A stretch of 5,760 nt of DNA from Gammaproteobacteria bacterium. Lineage in GTDB: Bacteria; Pseudomonadota; Gammaproteobacteria; Comchoanobacterales; Comchoanobacteraceae. The stretch covers positions 1-5,760 of the forward strand of contig JAQWRO010000097.1 in assembly GCA_029243665.1 (NCBI GenBank). The letters run 5' to 3'. The position numbers and the translations under genes are program-made. Position 1 is the stretch's first letter, and each line of letters opens with the position of its first letter. Shown here one piece after another: positions 1 to 5,342 of this stretch. The notes below the pieces were generated by a model. It saw only the letters and a list, made by a program, of their open reading frames with translations. It had not been told where the DNA came from and made no database searches.

Positions 1-845
1 ATTTGACTGATGGCAACACGATTAAAGCATTGTCCATATTCACGGTTACTAACTAAATTCACATGGTATAACAAATCATCTGTCTCAAATGATTTAGCTA
101 CTTCATTAATATCTAGCGGCCTTTTAGTTGATAAATGAACTACAGCATGGTGACCTTGTAAGACTGGCAATTGCATATAAGACATGTCAATCGATACATC
201 ACTTGCTAACGCTTGTTTCAGTTCTTGAGCCATGATTCTGCGACAGGCATCATAACCAGTTGTTTCATCAACAGAAATATCAGAGATTGAATTAAATGCA
301 ATAGGCTTTGGAAATATATTGAAATATTCTTCATCGTAACTCATATATGCACGCGTTTGATTCATGAGTTCTAAAACACCATCTTCACCCTGAATATCAG
401 CACCACATGCCACACAAATATTTACAGATTCAAGTTCAAACAAAGTATGAATATGTGCAAGTGGCTGACACAACTGTTGTGTGATGGGGTGCTTCATTTG
501 ATGAATGTTTTCATCATTTGGCTTTAAAATTAAATCTTCAACACCCTGCCCCCAGCTCAAATTGAATAAAGGTGTATTTAAATGTTTACATTGATTATGA
601 AAAGCATTGAAGTTAAATGCCTTGCCTCCATAAATAATCATATCAGGTTCATAGTGCGCAATGTTACTTAACTTTTCTGTCAGCACATTTTGTCCACGAA
701 ATAATAATCGTACAGGGTCATTCACTGGCTCTAGAAAAACTTTTATAGATTCAATGTGTGATAGTCTTTCTAGCGCTTGACAAATTGCAAACCCTACTCG
801 CTGTGATGTTGCGCATAACGCAATTTTGATTCCGTTCGATGGCAT
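1..845 (-). CDS. usg: Usg-like protein, aspartate-semialdehyde dehydrogenase paralogue (3' end beyond window)
   Basis: 281 codons are visible on the minus strand from an ATG at 845, with no stop before the window edge. The N-terminus (residues 6-18, IKIALCATSQRVG) matches the Rossmann nucleotide-binding start of aspartate-semialdehyde dehydrogenases (ASADH, typically GATGxVG) in degenerate form. Later blocks also align: residues 141-162 to the ASADH/Usg second-domain strand and loop, PIAFN at 181-185, and LPVLQGHHAVVH at 226-237, the 'VPVxxGH' strand. The tyrosine/acidic segment and the following 'GYDACRRIMAQELKQAL' resemble Usg more than true Asd. The catalytic Cys of ASADH (C-x-T-x-Q context) falls at HPITQQ, where Pro120 replaces it, so dehydrogenase activity is unlikely. 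The region between the Rossmann start and the second domain also looks diverged. Usg proteins have no firmly established function; in E. coli usg lies just upstream of truA. The missing tail should be roughly 45 residues. The start is supported by a good Shine-Dalgarno and promoter. Family fairly confident; role unknown. Confidence 0.72.
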   Translation of the reverse strand, partial: MPSNGIKIALCATSQRVGFAICQALERLSHIESIKVFLEPVNDPVRLLFRGQNVLTEKLSNIAHYEPDMIIYGGKAFNFNAFHNQCKHLNTPLFNLSWGQGVEDLILKPNDENIHQMKHPITQQLCQPLAHIHTLFELESVNICVACGADIQGEDGVLELMNQTRAYMSYDEEYFNIFPKPIAFNSISDISVDETTGYDACRRIMAQELKQALASDVSIDMSYMQLPVLQGHHAVVHLSTKRPLDINEVAKSFETDDLLYHVNLVSNREYGQCFNRVAISQ

Positions 846-853
846 AGTTGATA

Positions 854-860
854 TCCTTTC
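854..860 (-). promoter_or_regulatory. Ribosome binding site of the Usg-like gene
   Basis: Read on the minus strand this is GAAAGGA, followed by 8 nt and then the ATG at 845. It is a strong purine-rich Shine-Dalgarno at normal spacing and supports 845 as the start. Confidence 0.75.
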
Positions 861-870
861 AATTACACAT

Positions 871-891
871 TAAGAATAGTAGGGATTCTTA
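871..891. repeat. Interrupted palindrome, candidate operator
   Basis: TAAGAAT (871-877), 7 nt, then ATTCTTA (885-891): a perfect 7-7-7 inverted repeat. It covers the -10 box and most of the spacer of the minus-strand promoter, where a dimeric repressor would block initiation. It does not look like a Fur, LexA or other well-known box. The loop is long and there is no T-run, so a terminator is less likely. An operator role is an inference from symmetry and position. Confidence 0.4.
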
Positions 892-901
892 TTTTCGTCA
901 A
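873..901 (-). promoter_or_regulatory. Sigma70-like promoter for the Usg-like gene
   Basis: On the minus strand TTGACG (-35, positions 901-896) is separated by exactly 17 nt from TATTCT (-10, positions 878-873). This gives 5/6 and 4/6 matches to the consensus at optimal spacing. Initiation would fall near 866, leaving a leader of about 20 nt that contains the Shine-Dalgarno. Predicted by eye only. Confidence 0.6.
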
Positions 902-906
902 TAACG

Positions 907-956
907 TTGCCTTAAATAATAGATTAAGTTAATATAAATTTAATTTTTTGTAAAAT
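907..956 (+). promoter_or_regulatory. Candidate promoter(s) for the smr–udk–SDR operon
   Basis: Two overlapping sigma70-like cores can be drawn. One is TTGCCT (907-912), 17 nt, TAATAT (930-935), with 4/6 matches in each box. The other is TTAATA (929-934), 16 nt, TAAAAT (951-956), with 4/6 and 5/6 matches. The second would start transcription about 12 nt before the ATG at 975, giving a very short leader without a Shine-Dalgarno. The region is so AT-rich that chance matches are easy; the exact promoter is uncertain. Confidence 0.35.
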
Positions 957-974
957 ACAAACTTAAAAACTTAG

Positions 975-1331
975 ATGTACGACGACGATATACAAGCAGA
1001 AACCATACTTGATTTTAAAAAAAATGGAGTCAATACCACGCAAATGAAGCATTTGAAACGTGCTCAACACTTGCTTTCAATTGACTTACATGGCTTAACA
1101 CAACTACAAGCAAAGAATAAGTTAAACTATCTGCTCTCTAGTAATCACCCACAAATGTTTAAAATTGTTCATGGCAAAGGGCAACATAACCCTGAGGCCA
1201 TACCTGTCTTAAAAATTATGGTCTATCATTTTTTAAAAGATGACCCTAGTGTATTAGCGTTTTGCTCAGCAAAACCAAATGATGGTGGCGCAGGTGCCAC
1301 TTATGTTTTAACCAAAAAGGAAGGTGTTTAA
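975..1331 (+). CDS. Short Smr-domain protein (SmrA/SmrB-like)
   Basis: A 118-residue protein made almost entirely of a Smr domain (about residues 33-113). The family landmarks are present: DLHG at 37-40 (the D-x-H of the active site), HGKG at 66-69, and the C-terminal FCSAKPNDGGAGATYVL stretch at 96-112. Smr domains are nucleic-acid-binding or nuclease modules found in MutS2 and in stand-alone SmrA/SmrB proteins; E. coli SmrB cleaves mRNA at collided ribosomes. The segment LHGLTQLQAK matches E. coli SmrB as I recall it, whereas the C-terminal block is more SmrA-like. Stand-alone Smr proteins are usually about 180-200 aa. This one lacks most of the N-terminal extension, and an in-frame TAG at 972-974 rules out a longer start. 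No clear Shine-Dalgarno precedes the ATG. It is first in a probable operon, and its stop overlaps the udk start by 1 bp (TAATG). Cytoplasmic; substrate unknown. Confidence 0.85.
   Translation: MYDDDIQAETILDFKKNGVNTTQMKHLKRAQHLLSIDLHGLTQLQAKNKLNYLLSSNHPQMFKIVHGKGQHNPEAIPVLKIMVYHFLKDDPSVLAFCSAKPNDGGAGATYVLTKKEGV
1318..1324 (+). promoter_or_regulatory. Ribosome binding site of udk, inside the smr 3' end
   Basis: AGGAAGG lies 6 nt before the udk ATG at 1331. It is a strong Shine-Dalgarno inside the last codons of the smr gene. Together with the TAATG stop/start overlap it suggests translational coupling and fixes the udk start. Confidence 0.75.
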
Positions 1332-1966
1332 TGTCCAATAATAAGAGACCTATTTTGATCGGTGTTGCAGGCCCATCTGGTTCGGGAAAAAGCCTACTAG
1401 TTGATAACCTTCATAAGACTTTACATGAAGAGTTTTCCGTATCTATCATTAGAGAAGATAGTTACTATCTAGATCAATCAACTGTTGACCCTGTAGATAG
1501 ACCTAAAAAAAATTACGACCATCCTGACGCGTTAGAACATGATCTTTTAGTTGAACATCTGAAAACACTCAAAAATAATGCACCTGTAAACATCCCTGTG
1601 TATAAATTTCATACGCACACACGTGGCGAAGAAACTCAGCATGTACTTCCTGCCCAAATTATATTATGTGATGGCATATTATTACTGGCTGATAAAAATA
1701 TTAGGAAGGAATTAGACGTTACTGTTTTTATCGATGCACCACTCGATATATGTTTGATCAGACGGTTGAACCGAGATTTATCAGAACGTGGCAGATCTAT
1801 TCAAAATACACTTGATCAATATATCCAAACTGTACGACCTATGTATTGGGAGTTCATTGCACCTAGCAAAGAAGGTGTTAATCATATTGTTACTGGTGGT
1901 GGAAAAAACTGGGAAGCCATAGATAGCATCAAAAAAGATATTACTCAAAAAATCAAACAAATTTAG
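1331..1966 (+). CDS. udk: Uridine kinase (uridine/cytidine kinase)
   Basis: Phosphorylates uridine and cytidine to UMP and CMP in cytoplasmic pyrimidine salvage. The 211-aa product is almost the length of E. coli Udk (213 aa) and is collinear with it. The P-loop is GPSGSGKS at residues 14-21, and the uridine-site region has EDSYYLDQ at 42-49 (probable catalytic Asp43). NYDHPDALEH follows at 61-70, EGILLL-like CDGILLLA at 113-120, DAPLDICLIRR at 135-145, the lid-region ERGRS at 152-156 and the C-terminal GGGKN at 189-193. All expected motifs are intact, so the enzyme should be active. It is the middle gene of a plus-strand unit: it overlaps smr by 1 bp and is followed after 14 bp by the SDR gene. 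In E. coli Udk is allosterically inhibited by CTP and UTP; whether that holds here cannot be read from the sequence. The alternative assignment, phosphoribulokinase, is a more distant relative of the same fold and fits less well. Confidence 0.95.
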   Translation: MSNNKRPILIGVAGPSGSGKSLLVDNLHKTLHEEFSVSIIREDSYYLDQSTVDPVDRPKKNYDHPDALEHDLLVEHLKTLKNNAPVNIPVYKFHTHTRGEETQHVLPAQIILCDGILLLADKNIRKELDVTVFIDAPLDICLIRRLNRDLSERGRSIQNTLDQYIQTVRPMYWEFIAPSKEGVNHIVTGGGKNWEAIDSIKKDITQKIKQI

Positions 1967-1969
1967 TCT

Positions 1970-1973
1970 GGAG
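1970..1973 (+). promoter_or_regulatory. Ribosome binding site of the SDR gene
   Basis: GGAG followed by 7 nt and then the ATG at 1981. It lies in the 14-bp gap after the udk stop, supports the start and implies cotranscription with udk. Confidence 0.7.
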
Positions 1974-1980
1974 TGTAAAT

Positions 1981-2811
1981 ATGGCAAGAGTTCTTATTGT
2001 TGGCGGAGGTTATATTGGTAAACCGCTCGCTTATGCATTAGCAAAAGAAGGTAATCGTGTTTTTGTAATACGAAGAAGTGATGACCTATACGATCACGGA
2101 AATATTTCATTGATTAAAGGGGACATTTTTGACCTTAAGGAATTACCTCAGGTTGACGCCGTTATTTATTTGATTTCTGCCGATGCGAGATCAGAAACTT
2201 GCTATCAATCAGCTTATATCGACGGTCCTGATAGAATATGGGAACTTTGTAAAAACAACCCACCTAAGCGCTTTATGTTTGCCTCAAGCACAGCTGTCTA
2301 TCCTTTTAATGATGGAAGCTGGGTTGATGAAGCAACTATTTTACCAAAAGCCACAGAAATGAATGGGAAATGCTTGCAAGAAGCTGAAAAACAAATATTC
2401 ACCTTTCAATGCGATCAGGTCATTACAAGGATTGGTGGCATTTATGGTCCAAATAGATACTACGTCATAGACATGATAAAAAAAGGTCGATTGCATATGA
2501 CTGAGCATCCAACTTATACAAACCGTATACATCAAACAGATTGTGTAAGAGCACTTCATCATCTATTTGACTTACCTGATGTGATGCCAGTCTATAACCT
2601 TGTTGATTCAAGCCCAACAACTGTCAACGAATTACTTTCTTGGTTAAGTACATCATTAGGGATATATTCGCCAATACCCAGCCAAGCTGAAGAATACTTT
2701 AAAAGTAAAAGTAACAAACAAGTTAGCAACGTGCGTTTACTTGAAACATTTTTTGAGTTTAAATACCCAAGCTTTAGGGAAGGCTATGAGCCATTACTTG
2801 AAGCTAAGTAG
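1981..2811 (+). CDS. Atypical SDR-family NAD(P)-binding protein, YeeZ-like
   Basis: A 276-aa protein of the extended/atypical short-chain dehydrogenase fold. The Rossmann start VLIVGGGYIG (residues 4-13) carries a GxGxxG dinucleotide-binding motif. The acidic GDIFDL at 47-52 and the 'SSTAVYP' active-site strand at 102-108 follow, and then RIGGIYGPNR at 150-159, NRIHQTDCVRAL at 181-192, and the C-terminal KQVSNVRLLE at 246-255 with YPSFREGYEP at 262-271. This order matches E. coli YeeZ and related NAD(P)-dependent epimerase-like proteins. The canonical catalytic YxxxK is not conserved: by alignment of the following 'xAE' helix, Asn128 and Leu132 occupy those places. Other atypical SDRs share this loss, so dehydrogenase or epimerase chemistry should not be assumed. 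No signal peptide or membrane segment; cytoplasmic. It is last in the operon and ends in tandem TAG codons (2809-2811, 2812-2814) inside a hairpin shared with the ligA 3' end. Substrate unknown. Confidence 0.8.
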   Translation: MARVLIVGGGYIGKPLAYALAKEGNRVFVIRRSDDLYDHGNISLIKGDIFDLKELPQVDAVIYLISADARSETCYQSAYIDGPDRIWELCKNNPPKRFMFASSTAVYPFNDGSWVDEATILPKATEMNGKCLQEAEKQIFTFQCDQVITRIGGIYGPNRYYVIDMIKKGRLHMTEHPTYTNRIHQTDCVRALHHLFDLPDVMPVYNLVDSSPTTVNELLSWLSTSLGIYSPIPSQAEEYFKSKSNKQVSNVRLLETFFEFKYPSFREGYEPLLEAK

Positions 2812-2819
2812 TAGCTTCA
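2799..2819. terminator. Hairpin at the convergent gene ends, possible bidirectional terminator
   Basis: TGAAGCTA (2799-2806), loop AGTAG, TAGCTTCA (2812-2819): a perfect 8-bp stem with a 5-nt loop. It lies exactly where the SDR gene (plus) and ligA (minus) meet, and both stop codons are inside it. No T-run follows on either side, so it is not a textbook intrinsic terminator. It may act as a weak or bidirectional terminator or protect 3' ends. The structure is visible; the role is inferred from its position. Confidence 0.45.
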
Positions 2820-4792
2820 TCTAACCAAGACAGTAAATCTGCTTCATAGGTTGGACGGATACCTTGTTTCTCGGCTTTAGTCCATTTTGAACCAGGTTTA
2901 TCACCCAATAGCACATCCGTTGTTGAACCGCTGACTTGACTAACTACAGTAGCACCTAACGATTCCAAATGTAATTTGGCTTGTTCACGCGACATTTGTT
3001 CTAGTTGCCCAGTGATGACAAATCTTCGTCCAGACAACACATCAGATTGTTTTGTTTTTTTAGCAATGCTAATTGTAACACCCAGAGCCATGAGAGCATT
3101 CACTTCATTTTTGCATGCATCATCATGAAGGTATTTTAATAAATGACTTACCACCTGTGGACCTACATCGGAAATCTCTAATAAATCATCTGCTTGAGCT
3201 TCAAATAATGAAGGCCAATCAGGATAACGCTGCGCAATTTTTTTAGCTGTTACCCGACCAACTTCAGGAATGCCCATGGCATATAAAAAGCGATCGAAGC
3301 CAATAACTTTAGCTGAATTAATTTCTGTTAAAAGATTTTTAACAGATTTGTCACCCATGCGGGGTAATGCAATGAGGTCTTCATAAGTTAGTTTGAAAAT
3401 ATCTGAATAAGTCATGACCAACTGATGACTATACAATGTTTCAAACCAGGTTCGTCCCAAACCAGTAATGTCAAAAGCATGCTTTGAAATGAAATGCTCA
3501 ATACTACCTAACACTTGCTCAGGACATAACGGATTTACACAAAAGCGATTCATTTCATCAACGACCAACACACTACCACAACTGGGGCAGTTTTTTGGCA
3601 ACATAGGTGCCTGTAGCTCAGCTTGTCTTTTTTCCTTGACCACCCCAATGATTTCAGGAATTACATCGCCTGCTCGCCTTAACCAAACAAAATCTCCTAC
3701 CCTGACATCCTTTCGTGCCAACTCAGAAAAATTATGTAACGTCGCATTTTGAATGACAACGCCACCCAATGGTGTTGGTTCTAACTGAGCCACTGGTGTA
3801 ATGACCCCAGTTCGCCCAACTTGAAAATCTAGATTAACGACTTTAGACATCTTCTCATTGGCAGGAAATTTATGCGCAATGGCCCAACGTGGCGCTCTTG
3901 AAGTTGAGCCCATTTTTTGGTGCAAGTTAACATTGTTTAACTTGTATACCAACCCATCAATTTCATAGGGCAATGAAGCTCTTTTATCCATCATCTCATG
4001 ATAAAAAGCCATACAAGATTCTAAGTTATCTGCAATGACTCTATCCGCTGCAATGGTAAATCCAGATTTTTCTAACCATTGCATTTTACCGAGTTGAGAA
4101 TACGCTAGATCAATATCACTTTCTACATTGTATGCCATGAATGTCAGCGGTCGCTCTGACGTAACATCTAAGTTAAGTTGACGCAAACTACCTGCTGCTG
4201 CATTTCTTGGGTTTGCGAATATTTTCTTTCCGTCATGAGATAATTGTGAATTTAAAGTCTTAAAATCTGCTTTTGTAATCACAACTTCACCTCGAACACA
4301 AACTTCAGCTTCATAGTCAATGGTTTTAGGAACATTTTTAATAGTCAAAACATTACTTGTGATGTCTTCACCGACCTGACCATCACCACGTGTAGCAGCC
4401 AAAATCAATTGGCCTTTTTGATACACAATGCTCACAGCAATTCCATCAAACTTCGGCTCTATAGCAATCTCAAGGGATTCATTGCCAGGCTCAAAAGTTA
4501 TCATGCGATTTAAAAACTGCTGAATGTCAGATTCACTAAAAGCGTTATCTAAAGACATCATCGGGATACTATGTGAAACCTTTTTAAAACCTGAACGATT
4601 TGTTTTTGTGATCGTTTGTGTTGGGGAATTAGGGTCAAAATATTCTGGGTGTTTTAATTCTAAGGCTTTTAGCTCATGAAACATTCGATCATAAGTTGCA
4701 TCATCAACCAAAGGACTGTCTTGATTGAAATAAGCTTCATTCAATCGATTAATTTCATCACGCAGGGTTTTGATTGTCTTTTCTATTGTCAT
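2804..4792 (-). CDS. ligA: NAD-dependent DNA ligase LigA
   Basis: Seals single-strand nicks during replication and repair, using NAD+ to form a ligase-AMP intermediate. From the ATG at 4792 the protein is 662 aa (E. coli LigA is 671 aa). Domains in order: the N-terminal NMN-binding Ia region (about 1-65, with the YFNQDSPLVDDATYDR block at 21-36), then the adenylation domain with the KxDG nucleophile at Lys114 (EPKFDG) and TRGDGQVGED at 134-143. The OB fold carries RTGVITPVAQLEP at 327-339 and RRAGDVIPE at 372-380. A Cys4 zinc finger follows (Cys402, 405, 418, 423), then helix-hairpin-helix repeats (about 440-555, including AMGIPEVGRVTAKKIA) and a C-terminal BRCT domain (about 583-662, with GSKWTKAE at 634-641). 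All key residues are present. An in-frame GTG at 4804 would add MWQL, but the ATG fits the family N-terminus better; no strong Shine-Dalgarno precedes either. The start lies inside the upstream gene (35-bp overlap), suggesting coupled translation. Confidence 0.97.
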   Translation of the reverse strand: MTIEKTIKTLRDEINRLNEAYFNQDSPLVDDATYDRMFHELKALELKHPEYFDPNSPTQTITKTNRSGFKKVSHSIPMMSLDNAFSESDIQQFLNRMITFEPGNESLEIAIEPKFDGIAVSIVYQKGQLILAATRGDGQVGEDITSNVLTIKNVPKTIDYEAEVCVRGEVVITKADFKTLNSQLSHDGKKIFANPRNAAAGSLRQLNLDVTSERPLTFMAYNVESDIDLAYSQLGKMQWLEKSGFTIAADRVIADNLESCMAFYHEMMDKRASLPYEIDGLVYKLNNVNLHQKMGSTSRAPRWAIAHKFPANEKMSKVVNLDFQVGRTGVITPVAQLEPTPLGGVVIQNATLHNFSELARKDVRVGDFVWLRRAGDVIPEIIGVVKEKRQAELQAPMLPKNCPSCGSVLVVDEMNRFCVNPLCPEQVLGSIEHFISKHAFDITGLGRTWFETLYSHQLVMTYSDIFKLTYEDLIALPRMGDKSVKNLLTEINSAKVIGFDRFLYAMGIPEVGRVTAKKIAQRYPDWPSLFEAQADDLLEISDVGPQVVSHLLKYLHDDACKNEVNALMALGVTISIAKKTKQSDVLSGRRFVITGQLEQMSREQAKLHLESLGATVVSQVSGSTTDVLLGDKPGSKWTKAEKQGIRPTYEADLLSWLDEATT
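3324..3346. repeat. Perfect inverted repeat inside ligA
   Basis: A 10-bp stem, TCTGTTAAAA (3324-3333) and TTTTAACAGA (3337-3346), around a 3-nt loop within the helix-hairpin-helix coding part of ligA. The codons read as normal ligase sequence (SVKNLLTE). It is longer than expected for a casual hairpin, but the arms are AT-rich and no T-tract follows. Function unknown and possibly chance. Confidence 0.4.
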
Positions 4793-5342
4793 CAACTGCC
4801 ACACTTAATTTACTAATAACCCAGTCGTTAACTGGATCGGATTTTAAAACAACATTAACCGTAATATTGACTGCATCAATTTTTTTAGCAAATTGTCGAT
4901 CATAGCCATGAAACATTAGTTTAACAGGGACTGAAAATGATTGATCCTCTGTTTGGTTTAACGCATCTACCGACTGTGCCAAACTTGCTTTAACAATATA
5001 TTGATGATGAATTAGAACTGCTAATTGTTTTTTCTGCCACGCTTGATAATCCGTCAAACCTGATTCATTAAAATAGTGTGATATAAGCTGATCATGAACT
5101 TCAAAATTAATATAATCTTGGCTGAATATTTCTAGAAAATGTTTTTTGATCCATTCAGATGATGACAAATGCTCTCGCTGAACATCGCTGACTGGTGCTG
5201 ACACTTCGTCACCAGACTCTGCACCATCACCATGATATTTATGCGTTACGACTTGGGCATCTAGGTATGCGGCTACATCTTGTGCGAAACAGACATTGAA
5301 TACACAGACAGTCCAAACAACCCATATACATTTTTTCATCAT
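4758..5342 (-). CDS. Exported protein with a DotI/IcmL-like domain
   Basis: A 194-aa protein with a clear signal peptide: Lys3-Lys4, a hydrophobic core at about 5-18, and probable signal peptidase I cleavage after VCFA (residue 20). There is no lipobox, so the mature protein of about 174 aa should be periplasmic. A polar, acidic linker (about 36-62) precedes the folded part. Residues 64-185 resemble the periplasmic domain of DotI/IcmL-family proteins: a helix beginning W64, 'FSQDYINFEVHDQLISHYFNESGLTDYQAW', then alternating strands (IVKASLAQSV, SVPVKLMFHGY, AVNITVNVVLK, WVISKLSVAV). In Legionella and Coxiella DotI/IcmL is part of the Dot/Icm type IVB secretion inner-membrane complex, but that protein has a membrane anchor, whereas this one has a cleavable signal. 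No other Dot/Icm gene is in view, so a secretion role is not shown. Its ATGA start overlaps the zipA stop by 4 bp and its 3' end overlaps ligA. An ATG one codon later (5339) is an alternative start. The family match is by eye and moderate. Confidence 0.55.
   Translation of the reverse strand: MMKKCIWVVWTVCVFNVCFAQDVAAYLDAQVVTHKYHGDGAESGDEVSAPVSDVQREHLSSSEWIKKHFLEIFSQDYINFEVHDQLISHYFNESGLTDYQAWQKKQLAVLIHHQYIVKASLAQSVDALNQTEDQSFSVPVKLMFHGYDRQFAKKIDAVNITVNVVLKSDPVNDWVISKLSVAVDDNRKDNQNPA

Noticed and set aside
1781..1987. Minus-strand open frame opposite the udk 3' end
   Set aside because: It lies antisense to the well-supported udk gene, its product resembles no family I know, and it has no convincing start context. 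It is a shadow frame.
2341..2562. Minus-strand open frame opposite the SDR gene
   Set aside because: It is antisense to conserved SDR motifs and has an odd Cys/Met/Tyr-rich composition; a shadow frame.
3468..3752. Plus-strand open frame opposite ligA
   Set aside because: It is antisense to the OB-fold and zinc-finger coding part of ligA, which is certain; a shadow frame.
3923..3944. 8-bp inverted repeat (CAAGTTAA ... TTAACTTG, 6-nt loop) in ligA
   Set aside because: Short AT-rich arms inside conserved coding sequence; arms of this length are expected by chance in sequence of this composition.
4758..5342. Evidence of a Dot/Icm type IV secretion locus
   Set aside because: Only one IcmL-like protein is present, flanked by housekeeping genes; no other dot/icm component is visible in the window.
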